This document shows, piece by piece, positions 27,926 to 36,716 of a DNA stretch of 64,000 bases. How positions within the stretch are numbered: the first letter of the stretch is position 1; each line of letters opens with the position of its first letter. A model generated the notes under the pieces. The model made no database searches, was not told the DNA's origin, and worked only from the letters and a program-made list of their open reading frames with translations. This DNA is from JAEMQF01 sp963850525 (GTDB taxonomy: Bacteria > Pseudomonadota > Gammaproteobacteria > Burkholderiales > Burkholderiaceae_C). The stretch covers positions 496,001-560,000 of the forward strand of contig CAWKLQ010000001.1 of NCBI GenBank assembly GCA_963850525.1, written 5' to 3'. A program made the position numbers and the translations under genes.

Positions 27926-28453
27926 ATGAAGACGCTCAGTTCCCTGTCAGACGCAGAGCTCACGGATCTGGCCCACGAGGCGAGGCGGCTCGAGGACGCG
28001 CCCCAAGGCTGGGTCGACGCTGCCGTCTCCCTGTGGAAAGTCGCACCGCGGGCGGCACCGGCAACGCCCAAGCTGTGGACCCGGATCGCCGCTGCGCTGA
28101 GTTTCGACAGCTGGGCCACGCCGCAGCTGGCGCTCGGCATGCGCTCGACGGCGGTGGACAACCGCCACCTGCTCTACAGCGCCGAAGGGCGCGACATCGA
28201 TTTGCGCATCACGCACGGCGTCGATCGCTTTTCCCTGACCGGGCAAGTTCTTGGGCCCGACGAATCCGGCGAGGTGTTGCTTTCGCGCCAGAGCGACGCG
28301 GCGGGTTCGTCGCTGTTGATGTCGGCGCAGCTCGATTCGCTCGGCGAGTTTCGGCTCGACGGCGTGAACCAGGGCACCTACCAGCTGACTTTGCGCATGG
28401 GTGTGGAAGAAATCGTGTTGCCCACAATTGTGATTGGCCGGGTGCCAAGCTGA
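27926..28453 (+). CDS. Small companion protein with Ig-like regulatory-fold C-terminus
   Basis: This 175-residue protein is not of a family I can name. The N-terminus is acidic and helical (LSDAELTDLAHEARRLEDAP). The C-terminal 70 residues (FSLTGQVLG to LDSLGEFRLDGVNQGTYQLT to LPTIVIG) look like a carboxypeptidase-regulatory or transthyretin-like beta sandwich. There is no signal peptide and no transmembrane segment. Its position directly after the sigma factor is where an anti-sigma or coupling protein would be expected, but nothing in the sequence proves that role. It ends 13 bp before the CHAT gene. Confidence 0.75.
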   Translation: MKTLSSLSDAELTDLAHEARRLEDAPQGWVDAAVSLWKVAPRAAPATPKLWTRIAAALSFDSWATPQLALGMRSTAVDNRHLLYSAEGRDIDLRITHGVDRFSLTGQVLGPDESGEVLLSRQSDAAGSSLLMSAQLDSLGEFRLDGVNQGTYQLTLRMGVEEIVLPTIVIGRVPS

Positions 28454-28466
28454 TGGCATAGGGCGC

Positions 28467-31346
28467 ATGCACGTTTCCGAAAATCGCGAGGCGGCTGGCG
28501 AACTCGCTCGGCGCATGGTCGACCGCGGGGAGCGGCCACCGTCCGGGCTGGACAGCGAAGGCTGGCGCGCGCTCGCCTGGACGCTCAAGGACCTGTGCTA
28601 CAGCGCATGGAACAGTGAGCCCAAGCGCGCCACGCTGGCCGCCGAGGCGTTGCGCGATTTGTGCTTTGGCGATGCCAGATTCAGCCCGCTGGGGGAAGCC
28701 CCGGGTCTGGCTCACATCAGCCCCGGGGTGGCTGCGGAAATCCAGGCGCTCGCCGCGTGGACCGCAGGCATCGCCCAGCTCACGCGCGGCGAAATGCTCG
28801 CTGCAACCAGGAGCTTCGACAGTGCCGCGAGCGCATTCACGCAGTTGGGGCAGGCGCAGCACGCGACGCAAACCCAGGTGCCGAAAATCATGGCGTTGTC
28901 CTACCTCGGGCAACAGGATCAGGCGGTCGCGTGCGCGGAGCAGACCCGGCAGGAGTTTGTTGCGCAAGGCGACGTTCGCTCCGCCAGCAAGGTCTGCCTC
29001 AACCTCGGGAGCCTGCACCTGGCGCGGGATGCGTACGACCAGGCAGCGAAACACTACCGCGAAGCCGCTGTGCTGTTCGCCCGGGTCGCCGATCACGAGC
29101 ATTCGATCATGGCCGACATCGGCCTGGCCGACACGCTCACCTCGATGGGCGACTTCGACGAGGCGCTGCTGATCTACGCGAGAGCCCGCATGCGTGTGGC
29201 CACGCACGGCTTCCCGGTGCTGCGCGCCATGGTCGACGAGTCGTCGGCCCTGCTGCACCTTGCGCGCGGCGAATACCGTGAAGCGCTCGCCGGTCTGGAG
29301 CAATCCCGGCGCGGCTACGAGCTCCTGGGAATGCCGCAGCGCCAGGCGATCGCGGAAATGCAACTTGCCGACGCTTATCTCGAGCTGCGCCTGCTGCCCG
29401 AGGCGCTTGCGCTCTATGAGCTGGCGATCACGCGCTTTGAAGCCCTGGACGCCCCCGACGAACTGGCCCAGGCGCTGGCGCAGCACGGACGCACGCAGGC
29501 GCTGCTGGCGCGCCCGGAACGCGCTGCCCAGTCGTTGCGCCGCGCCGCGGCGCTGTTTCACCTGCACGACACGCCGGTGGGCGAAGCGGCGGTCGCGCTG
29601 ACGCGCGCCGAACTTGCATTGGCCGAAGGTGACGCCGACGCCGCCCTGGAATTCGCACGCTCGGCAGCAAGCTGTTTCGAGAATGCGGGCATCGTGCAGC
29701 GCCAGGCGCGCGCCGACGTCTTGTGCGCGCGCGCGCTGTTGCAGAGGGGCCAGAGCGAAGCCGCTGCCACACTGTTCGACGCCGGCGTGCAGCGCGCCCA
29801 AAGCCTCGGCCTGCTGACGCTTCACGTGCAGTGTTTGACGGGGCGCGGCCAGGCCCGGCTCGCGCAGGGCGAAACGGCGCTCGCACGCGCCGACTTCGAA
29901 TCGGCGATCGCCGTGTTCGAAGAACAACGGCGGGTCCTGCCCGGCGACGAATTCCAACGCGCCTTTCTCACCGACCACTTGCTGCCGTACCAGGAACTGC
30001 TGCGCATGGCGCTGGATGCGTACGCGCAAAGCGGCAGCCACAGCGACGCGCGCACGGTGCTGGAGCGGCAAGAACGGTATCGGGCGCGCGCCCTGGGCGA
30101 ACGCATCGCGCAGCCGGGCAGCGAAAGCGCCGACGATCCCGCCTCCAAGGCCCAGCGCACCCGCCTGAACTGGCTCTACCGCCGCGTGCAGCGCCTGCAG
30201 GACGACGGCGAGCCGGTGGGCGGACTGGTCGACGAAGTGCGCCGCACCGAACTCGAATTGCTGGAGCGAGCACGCCGAGTGCGCTTGGTCGGCGGCAACT
30301 CCGGGCACCGTGCTGAAACCGACCCTGCTTTCGACTGCCGAGCCCTGTGCAAGGTGATGCGCGAACACGAAGCCTTGGTCGAATACGGAGTGCTCGACGA
30401 CGAACTGTTCGCCGCCATCGTCACGCGGGAGGGCGTGAGCGTGCGGCGCCACCTGGCGCACTGGCCTGAAGTCGCGCAGGCCGTGCGCTCGGCGCGTTTC
30501 CAGATCGAAAGCCTGCGCAGCGGCGAGGCCCGAGTCACCAAGCACCTGGACACCTTGACTTCGCGCGCGCAATTGCGGCTGCAGCGTGTCCACGAACTCA
30601 TCTGGGCCCCCTTGGCGGGCACGTTGGCGCAAGCCCGGCGCGTGCTCGTCGTCCCTCACGGGTCGCTCGGCTCGCTGCCTTTTGCTGCGCTGCTCGGCGC
30701 GCAAGGCGCAGCGCCCAGCGAGATCGAGCTGGCGGTGGTTCCGAGCGCGCGTGTCGCCTTGCACGGCCTGCGCTGCCAGCCCAAAGCGGCACGCACCGCA
30801 CTGATCTTCGGCGAGTCGTCGCGGCTGAAGCACGCCGCAGCCGAGGCGCAGTTCGTCGCCGCCATGTTTCCGAGTGCGCGAACCCTCATCGACCAAGAAG
30901 CCACCCTGCACAACTTGCGCACCTTGGCGCCGCATGCCGACGTCATCCACTTTGCGTGCCACGCCCAGTTCCGCGCCGACAACCCGATGTTCTCGGCGCT
31001 GCACTTGCACGACGGCGCGCTGACTGTCGAAGCCGCCGAATCCTTGGGCCTGGCGCAAAGCACCGTCGTATTGAGCGCCTGCGAGACCGCCTTGGCCGAT
31101 CACGGCACCGGCGACGAAATGGTCGGCCTGGTGCGCGCGTTCCTGGTGGCCGGTGCGGCGCGCGTCGTCGCCAGCCTGTGGCCGGTGGACGACCAGATCA
31201 CGTCGCAATTCATGGCTTGTTTCTACGCCGCGCTGGCCAGGGACAGGCCCGCGGCTGCGGCGCTGCGCGAAGCCCAGGTTGCGATCCGACGCGACCATCC
31301 CCACCCCTGCCACTGGGCCGCGTTCACTCTGTTCGGTGGATGGTAG
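28467..31346 (+). CDS. TPR-CHAT protein, caspase-like protease
   Basis: The 959-residue protein has a long array of tetratricopeptide helices (about residues 60-500, for example DVRSASKVCLNLGSLHLARD), a helical linker and a C-terminal CHAT domain (about 620-959). CHAT is a clan CD (caspase/separase-like) peptidase fold. The predicted dyad is His832 (in HFACHAQF) and Cys872 (in VVLSACETA), followed by the usual DEMVGLVRAFLVAGAARVVASLW. There is no signal peptide, so it acts in the cytoplasm. ATG 28467 follows the upstream stop by 13 bases. It is 17 bp ahead of the secreted protease gene. The TPRs would sense or bind a partner; the target is unknown. Confidence 0.9.
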   Translation: MHVSENREAAGELARRMVDRGERPPSGLDSEGWRALAWTLKDLCYSAWNSEPKRATLAAEALRDLCFGDARFSPLGEAPGLAHISPGVAAEIQALAAWTAGIAQLTRGEMLAATRSFDSAASAFTQLGQAQHATQTQVPKIMALSYLGQQDQAVACAEQTRQEFVAQGDVRSASKVCLNLGSLHLARDAYDQAAKHYREAAVLFARVADHEHSIMADIGLADTLTSMGDFDEALLIYARARMRVATHGFPVLRAMVDESSALLHLARGEYREALAGLEQSRRGYELLGMPQRQAIAEMQLADAYLELRLLPEALALYELAITRFEALDAPDELAQALAQHGRTQALLARPERAAQSLRRAAALFHLHDTPVGEAAVALTRAELALAEGDADAALEFARSAASCFENAGIVQRQARADVLCARALLQRGQSEAAATLFDAGVQRAQSLGLLTLHVQCLTGRGQARLAQGETALARADFESAIAVFEEQRRVLPGDEFQRAFLTDHLLPYQELLRMALDAYAQSGSHSDARTVLERQERYRARALGERIAQPGSESADDPASKAQRTRLNWLYRRVQRLQDDGEPVGGLVDEVRRTELELLERARRVRLVGGNSGHRAETDPAFDCRALCKVMREHEALVEYGVLDDELFAAIVTREGVSVRRHLAHWPEVAQAVRSARFQIESLRSGEARVTKHLDTLTSRAQLRLQRVHELIWAPLAGTLAQARRVLVVPHGSLGSLPFAALLGAQGAAPSEIELAVVPSARVALHGLRCQPKAARTALIFGESSRLKHAAAEAQFVAAMFPSARTLIDQEATLHNLRTLAPHADVIHFACHAQFRADNPMFSALHLHDGALTVEAAESLGLAQSTVVLSACETALADHGTGDEMVGLVRAFLVAGAARVVASLWPVDDQITSQFMACFYAALARDRPAAAALREAQVAIRRDHPHPCHWAAFTLFGGW

Positions 31347-31363
31347 GTTTTGGAGAGTCACCC

Positions 31364-32686
31364 ATGAAAACCCAACAAGAAACACCAACAATTGGTCAGC
31401 ACGTCGTGCGGGCGCTTGCCGTGGGCCTGCTCGCGCTGGGCAGCTTCGCCCATGGCGTGGCGAGCGCAGCGGCAGTCAACGGCGAGATTCTGGTGAAGCT
31501 GTTTCGCACCGATGTGCTGCCGCCGCTGCTCGCCAAATACGGCCTGACGACGGTGAGCCAGTTCGGTGCGCGCCCGATCTTCAGGCTCAAGGCGATCGAT
31601 CCGCTCGCCGATGCGCACCTCATCGTCGAGGCGCTGGCCATTGAGCCGGGGGTCTTGATCGCGCAGGAGAACATCATCAACGCCAGCCCCGAGGCGCGCA
31701 AGAACCGCGTTTTTGCGATCGGCACGCCCGCGGACTACGCAGCGCAATGGGCGCCCGCCACACTGCGCTTGCCTCAGGTGCACGCGCTGTCGACCGGCGC
31801 CGGCGTTCGAATCGCCGTTCTCGACACCGGCGTCGACTTGACGCATCCTCTGCTGGCCGGCAAGTTGCTTCCGGGCAAGGACTTTGTCGATGGCGATGCG
31901 CTGCCTGAAGAAATTGGAACGTACAACGTCGACAAGGGCTTCGGCCACGGCACGCACGTCGCCGGAATCGTTGCCACCGCTGCGCCTGGGGCGATGATCA
32001 TGCCGTTGCGCGTGCTCGACGCGCAGGGCCAGGGCAACACTTGGGTGCTCGCCGAAGCGCTGCTCTACGCCGTCGACCCCGACGCCAATGCCGCCACCGA
32101 CGACGGGGCGCACGTCATCAACATGAGCTTGGGCAGCCCCGAACGCACCGAACTGCTGGACACGATCGCACGCCTGGCAAGTTGCGCGATCTTGGTGGCA
32201 CCTGACCCCCTCGAGCCGGAGAATGACTTCTCGGACCCCGGCTACATCGGCGACAAAGACCGTTGCGCGAACTCCAGAGGCGCAGTGTTGGTTGCCGCTG
32301 CCGGCAACGATTCGAGCAAACGACGTGAATTCCCGGCGGGTGAGGGGGCTTACGGCCTGATCGCGGTGGGGGCGAGCACCGAATCGCATCGCCGCGCGGC
32401 CTTCAGCAACTTCGGTTCCTGGGTTCACCTGGTAGCGCCGGGGGACGCCATCACCAGCAGCGTCCCAGGAGGTGGCTATGGAACCTGGAGTGGAACCTCG
32501 ATGGCCGCCCCGTGGGTTTCAGGCACCGCTGCATTGCTCATTTCCGCCAATCCTCTGTTGACTCCAGACGAGGTCGTGCCGCGAATCACTCGATCCACGG
32601 CGCGGCTGTGCGGCGCAAAGCTGCGCGACCTGGACCCCCTGGCGGCGTTGACAGGCGAGGCACCGCGCAGCGTCGTCTGCCGATAG
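31364..32686 (+). CDS. Secreted S8 (subtilisin-family) serine protease
   Basis: The 440-residue protein has a signal peptide (cleavage near residue 36, ASAAAV), a short propeptide-like region (about 37-115) and a subtilase domain. The catalytic residues are Asp154 (VLDTGV), His195 (GHGTHVAG), Asn315 (AAAGNDSS) and Ser379 (GTSMAAPWVSG). A GGAG-type ribosome binding site precedes ATG 31364. Extra cysteines in the domain (CAIL, RCANSR, RLCGAK, VVCR) suggest disulfides, consistent with export. It is the last gene of the sigma-CHAT operon and is followed by a strong terminator. It may mature, or be matured by, other exported proteins. Confidence 0.95.
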   Translation: MKTQQETPTIGQHVVRALAVGLLALGSFAHGVASAAAVNGEILVKLFRTDVLPPLLAKYGLTTVSQFGARPIFRLKAIDPLADAHLIVEALAIEPGVLIAQENIINASPEARKNRVFAIGTPADYAAQWAPATLRLPQVHALSTGAGVRIAVLDTGVDLTHPLLAGKLLPGKDFVDGDALPEEIGTYNVDKGFGHGTHVAGIVATAAPGAMIMPLRVLDAQGQGNTWVLAEALLYAVDPDANAATDDGAHVINMSLGSPERTELLDTIARLASCAILVAPDPLEPENDFSDPGYIGDKDRCANSRGAVLVAAAGNDSSKRREFPAGEGAYGLIAVGASTESHRRAAFSNFGSWVHLVAPGDAITSSVPGGGYGTWSGTSMAAPWVSGTAALLISANPLLTPDEVVPRITRSTARLCGAKLRDLDPLAALTGEAPRSVVCR

Positions 32687-32712
32687 ATCGTCGAATTGGG
32701 TCTTCCAAGTCA

Positions 32713-32745
32713 CCGCCGGTGCGCGCCTTGCGCACCGGCGGTTTT
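32713..32745 (+). terminator. Rho-independent terminator of the sigma-CHAT-protease operon
   Basis: A perfect 12-bp stem (CCGCCGGTGCGC/GCGCACCGGCGG) with a 5-base loop is followed directly by TTTT, 26 bp after the protease stop codon. It separates this operon from the glycan locus. Confidence 0.92.
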
Positions 32746-32846
32746 CATTGGCTCGCTGAAGAATTTGTTCAGAATTCGTATTTCATCAAGCGTTCACGGC
32801 TCTGTCATGTGCGGCAATCGCGTCCGCGGTGAACGGAGTCACCTTG

Positions 32847-34172
32847 ATGAAACGGGTCCTGATCTACTCACACGATACCTTTGGGCTGGGCAACATCCGC
32901 CGCATGCTCGAAGTCGCCCGGCACCTTGTCGAATCTTCCGCCGAGGTCTCGGTGCTGATCGTCACCGGCTCGCCGATGCTGCACGCGTTTCGCATTCCGC
33001 CGCGCGTCGACTACCTGAAGCTGCCGTGCTTGGCGCGCGATACGACGGGCCACTACGGCGCCAAGTTCCTCGACTTGTCGCTGAACCACACGGTCAAGCT
33101 GCGCGCCAACCTGATTCGCAGCGCGGTCGCCGACTTCGTGCCTGACCTGCTGCTCGTCGACAAAAAACCATTCGGCGTCGAAGACGAGCTGTGTGCCGCA
33201 TTTGAGGGGCTGCCCACGGGCGCGTTGCGGCCGCGCCTGGTGCTGCTGTTGCGCGACATTCTCGACAGCCCGGCGGCGACCACGCAGATCTGGCGCAAGA
33301 AGGGCTATTTCGACGCGGTGAGCACCTGGTACGACCAGGTGCTCGTGGTCGGTTCTCCGCAGGTTTTCGATCTCAAGCACGAATACCAATTTCCGGCGCT
33401 GGCCGGCGCGAAAGTGCATTACTGCGGCTACATCGCGCGCCCGCCAGGGCGGCGCAGCCGCGCCGCGGTCCGCGCGGAACTGGGCGTGAACGAGCACGAG
33501 CCGCTCGTGCTGGTCACGCCGGGTGGTGGCGAAGACGGCTTTGCGATGTTGCGCGTCACCCTGGACGGGCTGGCGGCGCTTTCCGACGACGCACGCCCCC
33601 GAACCCATATCGTTTGCGGCCCCGAGCTCGCGGACGCGCAGCGCGAGACGATCGAATCCGCAGCAGCGCGCCTGGTTGGCGTGAGCTTCCAGCGCTTCAG
33701 CGACGACATGATGTCGCTCATGGCCGCGTGCGACGTGGCGGTCTCGATGGGTGGCTATAACACGGTGTGTGAACTCCTGACGTTGCGCAAGCGCGCCGTC
33801 GTCGTGCCGCGTGCGCAGCCGGGCGTCGAGCAGACGATTCGGGCCCAGCGCATGGCGCGCCTGGGCCTGCTTCGCGCGCTCGAGCCGAGCACGCTGAGCC
33901 CCGCGCTGTTAATGGGCGCGATTCAAGAGGAGCTGGCCGCCCATGCGCGCGGCGAGGAGCGCGCCCATCTGAGCGCGATGAAGGGTCTGGACGAAGTCTC
34001 GCAAGCGCTGTTGGAGTGGCTCGATCTGGACACCAGCGTGCTGCGCAAGGGGCGCACCCCCACGCCCGCAGCGGCGCGCGCCGTGCAGCGGGAACGGCCG
34101 GAGAGTTTCATTTCGATGGAGAAGTCATGGCACACCCCGATCGCACCGAACCTCGGCACATTGGCCTGCTAG
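32847..34172 (+). CDS. MurG-like glycosyltransferase (GT-B fold)
   Basis: The 441-residue protein resembles the predicted glycosyltransferases of COG4671. The N-terminal motif is MKRVLIYSHDTFGLGNIRRM and the C-terminal GT28-like donor site is FSDDMMSLMAACDVAVSMGG, then YNTVCELLTLRKRAVVVPR. ATG 32847 is preceded by GGAG; the frame could start six codons earlier at a GTG. It opens the glycan locus and overlaps the next glycosyltransferase by 46 bp. Its leader (from about 32778) and its first 20 codons recur in the decayed copy at 58880. The transferred sugar is unknown. Confidence 0.85.
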   Translation: MKRVLIYSHDTFGLGNIRRMLEVARHLVESSAEVSVLIVTGSPMLHAFRIPPRVDYLKLPCLARDTTGHYGAKFLDLSLNHTVKLRANLIRSAVADFVPDLLLVDKKPFGVEDELCAAFEGLPTGALRPRLVLLLRDILDSPAATTQIWRKKGYFDAVSTWYDQVLVVGSPQVFDLKHEYQFPALAGAKVHYCGYIARPPGRRSRAAVRAELGVNEHEPLVLVTPGGGEDGFAMLRVTLDGLAALSDDARPRTHIVCGPELADAQRETIESAAARLVGVSFQRFSDDMMSLMAACDVAVSMGGYNTVCELLTLRKRAVVVPRAQPGVEQTIRAQRMARLGLLRALEPSTLSPALLMGAIQEELAAHARGEERAHLSAMKGLDEVSQALLEWLDLDTSVLRKGRTPTPAAARAVQRERPESFISMEKSWHTPIAPNLGTLAC

Positions 34173-35455
34173 TCGCGCGACTGCCCTTGCCCAGCACGGC
34201 GACGGATGCCGAAACGGGCGTGCGCGACACCCTCGCCGGCCTGGAGCGCCTGGGCTTGCGCCCGCGGCTTTATGCAGTGCACGAAGCGGCTGACGCCGCT
34301 CTGCCCGAACCCGGCGCACGCCACCTGCAGCCCCTGCGCCACGTCGCCACGCACCTGAAGCGGCTCGCGGCTGCGCCGCTGCGCTATCTCTGCGCCGTGA
34401 CGAGTGGCGCCTTGCGGCGTCGCGCGGGCTTGGCCGAGTTCGCACTTGCGGTGCGCCTGGCGCGAACGCTGCAGCGCGACGGCATCGTGCACGTGCACGC
34501 CTGCGACTTGGTCTGTGGCTCTCTCGCGCAATGCGTGGCGCGCCTCACTGGGATGCGCTTTTCAACGTCGCTGCAATCGGTGCCGCTCGACGCCGCGAAC
34601 CGCCGCGCGATTCAACGCTCCGCGAGTGCTGCACACTTCACGTTGGCGCCCACCGACAGCGCGCTGCGCGAGGTCAAGGCAATTGCGCCGCACGCAACCG
34701 TGCATCGCGCCTACCCGAGCGTGGACTCGCGCCACTACAGTCCGCGGCTGCGCAGCCGTCCCGCCAGCGTGCCACTGCTCCTCGCCGTGGGTGAAGCGCA
34801 CGGATTGTGGGACCTGGCGCCCCTCACCGAGGCCTGCCGCAGGCTGGCCCAGGGCGGCACGGTGTTGCGCTGCGAGGTGGTCGGTGCAGCACACGACCTG
34901 CCGAGCATGCAGGCGCAGATCGACCGCTCCGGCCTGCACGATCGCATGCGCCTGGTCGGGCCGCTCAGTGCCAGCAAGCTCGTCGAGCGTTACGCGCGCG
35001 CCGCCGTCTTCGTTCAGGTTCCGAACGTGGCGGCCCCCGCGTCGCTCGCGGGAATTCCTCCCGGTTTGCTCGAAGCGATGGCGATGGGTTTGCCGGTCAT
35101 CGCCGCGCGCACCCCCGCCACCGAAGAGTGCGTGACACACGCCTCGAGCGGATGGCTCGTCGCCAGCGGCGACGCGGTCCAGTTGTTCGAGGCGATCCAG
35201 CGCCTGCTGGTCGACGAGCCGCGCCTGGGCGAGAGCTTGGGCAACAAGGCGCGCGAAACCGTCGTCGAGCGCTTCGATAACGACACGAACCTGCACACGC
35301 TGCAGCGGCTGCTCGAAGAATCGTCGCGCCGCGCCGCGCTGGCAATGAATCACACGCTCCCCACAGCGCGCCACGTGCCCACGGTTCTCGCTATCGGCAC
35401 GCGGTTTGCTGCCGCTGCGAGCGCACGAGTCTCACACGAGTCGCACCATGCCTGA
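34127..35455 (+). CDS. GT4-like glycosyltransferase
   Basis: The 442-residue GT-B protein shows the acceptor half with HVHACDLVCGSLAQCVARL and the donor half with LLLAVGEAHGLWDLAPLTEA and GIPPGLLEAMAMGLPVIAAR (the EX7E-like region of GT4). ATG 34127 follows a GGAGA site and overlaps the upstream gene by 46 bp. Its own 3' end overlaps macA by 8 bp, so the first five genes of the locus are translationally chained. It is closely related to the two GT4 proteins at 47769 and 49033. Confidence 0.85.
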   Translation: MAHPDRTEPRHIGLLVARLPLPSTATDAETGVRDTLAGLERLGLRPRLYAVHEAADAALPEPGARHLQPLRHVATHLKRLAAAPLRYLCAVTSGALRRRAGLAEFALAVRLARTLQRDGIVHVHACDLVCGSLAQCVARLTGMRFSTSLQSVPLDAANRRAIQRSASAAHFTLAPTDSALREVKAIAPHATVHRAYPSVDSRHYSPRLRSRPASVPLLLAVGEAHGLWDLAPLTEACRRLAQGGTVLRCEVVGAAHDLPSMQAQIDRSGLHDRMRLVGPLSASKLVERYARAAVFVQVPNVAAPASLAGIPPGLLEAMAMGLPVIAARTPATEECVTHASSGWLVASGDAVQLFEAIQRLLVDEPRLGESLGNKARETVVERFDNDTNLHTLQRLLEESSRRAALAMNHTLPTARHVPTVLAIGTRFAAAASARVSHESHHA

Positions 35456-36716
35456 TTCATCATCGCGCGCGGCGCGCCGAAGTGCATCCAAGTCTTCCGG
35501 CGCGGCTTCACGCCGCCCCCGGAGAGCCCAGCTTTCACGACGCCTCCTTACATTGACCGCGGTGCTTGGGCTCAGCGTGTGCGGCCTGGCGGCGTGGCGC
35601 GGCGCCACATCCAAGGAGCCGGTGCGCGATTTCCCCAGCACCGCAGTGACAAGAGCCAACATCGAGGACACGATCGCCGCGCTCGGCTCAATTCAACCGC
35701 GCGAATTCGTCGACGTGGGAACGCAGGTGTCGGGCCAATTGCGCCGCCTGCTCGTGAACGTGGGGGATCAGGTCAAAGCCGGCGCGTTGATCGCAGAAAT
35801 CGACCCGACCGTGTTCTCGGCGCGCGTTGACGCCGGGCGTGCCCTGTTGGCGAACCTGGCGGCGCAGCTCGACGAAAAACGCGCCCAGCACAGCCTGGCG
35901 CTCGCGCAACACGAACGCAACCTGAAGATGTTCAAGCAAGACGCGGTGAGCCGCGACGCAGTCGAAACCAGCCAGGCCGCCGTGCGCATCGCCGCGGCGC
36001 AGATCGCCGGGCTGTTCGCGCAGGCCGACCAGACGCGCGCCTCATTGCGCATCGACGAAGCGAACCTGAGCTACACGCGAATCGTCGCGCCGATGTCGGG
36101 AACCGTCGTGTCGCTAGCGGTGCGCCAGGGTCAGACCGTGAATGCGAGCCAACAGGCGCCGGTGCTCATGCGCCTGGCAAATCTGGACACGATGACGGTC
36201 GTGACGCAAGTGTCCGAGGCCGACGTGGTGCGTCTGCGCGTCGGCATGGAGCTTCACTTCAGCACGCTGGGAACGCCGCAAAGCCGCTGGCCGGGCCGCG
36301 TGCGGCAGATCTTGCCGATGCCCGAAACGGTGAACAACGTCGTGCTCTACAGCGTCTTGTTCGACGTCGACAACAAAGGTCAGGAACTGAAGGCGCAGAT
36401 GAGCGCGCAGGTGGCGTTCGTCGCCGCCAAGGCGACGAATACGCTCGTGGTTCCGGTCTCGGCGTTGCAACAGCGCGGCCGCAACGCGCCGTCACCGGAG
36501 GCGCGCAGTATCGACACGGCTTCCGGCGAATCGACAGGTGACGCCGTTCTCGTGCTCAAGGACGGTCGGGTTGAAGAACGTCGCGTCTCGGTGGGTGTGG
36601 CGAATCGGGCCCAGGCGCAGGTACTCTCCGGCCTGTCGGAGGGCGAGCGCGTCGTCGTCGACGCGCCTGCGAAAGCGCGGGCCAAGCTGGCGACGTGGCG
36701 CAGCGCCAAATCATGA
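35448..36716 (+). CDS. macA: MacA-like periplasmic adaptor
   Basis: The 422-residue membrane-fusion protein has one N-terminal transmembrane segment (LLTLTAVLGLSVCGLAAW). The lipoyl domain is split as QVSGQLRRLLVNVGDQVKAG and IVAPMSGTVVSLAVRQGQTV, flanking a coiled hairpin (about residues 130-215). The beta-barrel and membrane-proximal parts are present. MacA links the MacB ATPase to an outer-membrane channel. It overlaps the preceding GT4 gene and the macB start, which makes MacAB-type export part of the glycan operon. The natural cargo could be a glycolipid, peptide or polymer precursor. Confidence 0.9.
   Translation: MPDSSSRAARRSASKSSGAASRRPRRAQLSRRLLTLTAVLGLSVCGLAAWRGATSKEPVRDFPSTAVTRANIEDTIAALGSIQPREFVDVGTQVSGQLRRLLVNVGDQVKAGALIAEIDPTVFSARVDAGRALLANLAAQLDEKRAQHSLALAQHERNLKMFKQDAVSRDAVETSQAAVRIAAAQIAGLFAQADQTRASLRIDEANLSYTRIVAPMSGTVVSLAVRQGQTVNASQQAPVLMRLANLDTMTVVTQVSEADVVRLRVGMELHFSTLGTPQSRWPGRVRQILPMPETVNNVVLYSVLFDVDNKGQELKAQMSAQVAFVAAKATNTLVVPVSALQQRGRNAPSPEARSIDTASGESTGDAVLVLKDGRVEERRVSVGVANRAQAQVLSGLSEGERVVVDAPAKARAKLATWRSAKS

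Noticed and set aside
30956..31363. N-terminal extension of the S8 protease to 30956
   Set aside because: It overlaps the CHAT domain in another frame; the signal peptide and ribosome binding site place the start at 31364.
28209..31391. Long minus-strand open frame (1060 codons) antisense to the CHAT gene
   Set aside because: It mirrors the high GC of the plus-strand gene and has low-complexity His/Arg/Gln-rich composition with no domain. The same applies to long antisense frames at 5140-7269 and 60800-63664.
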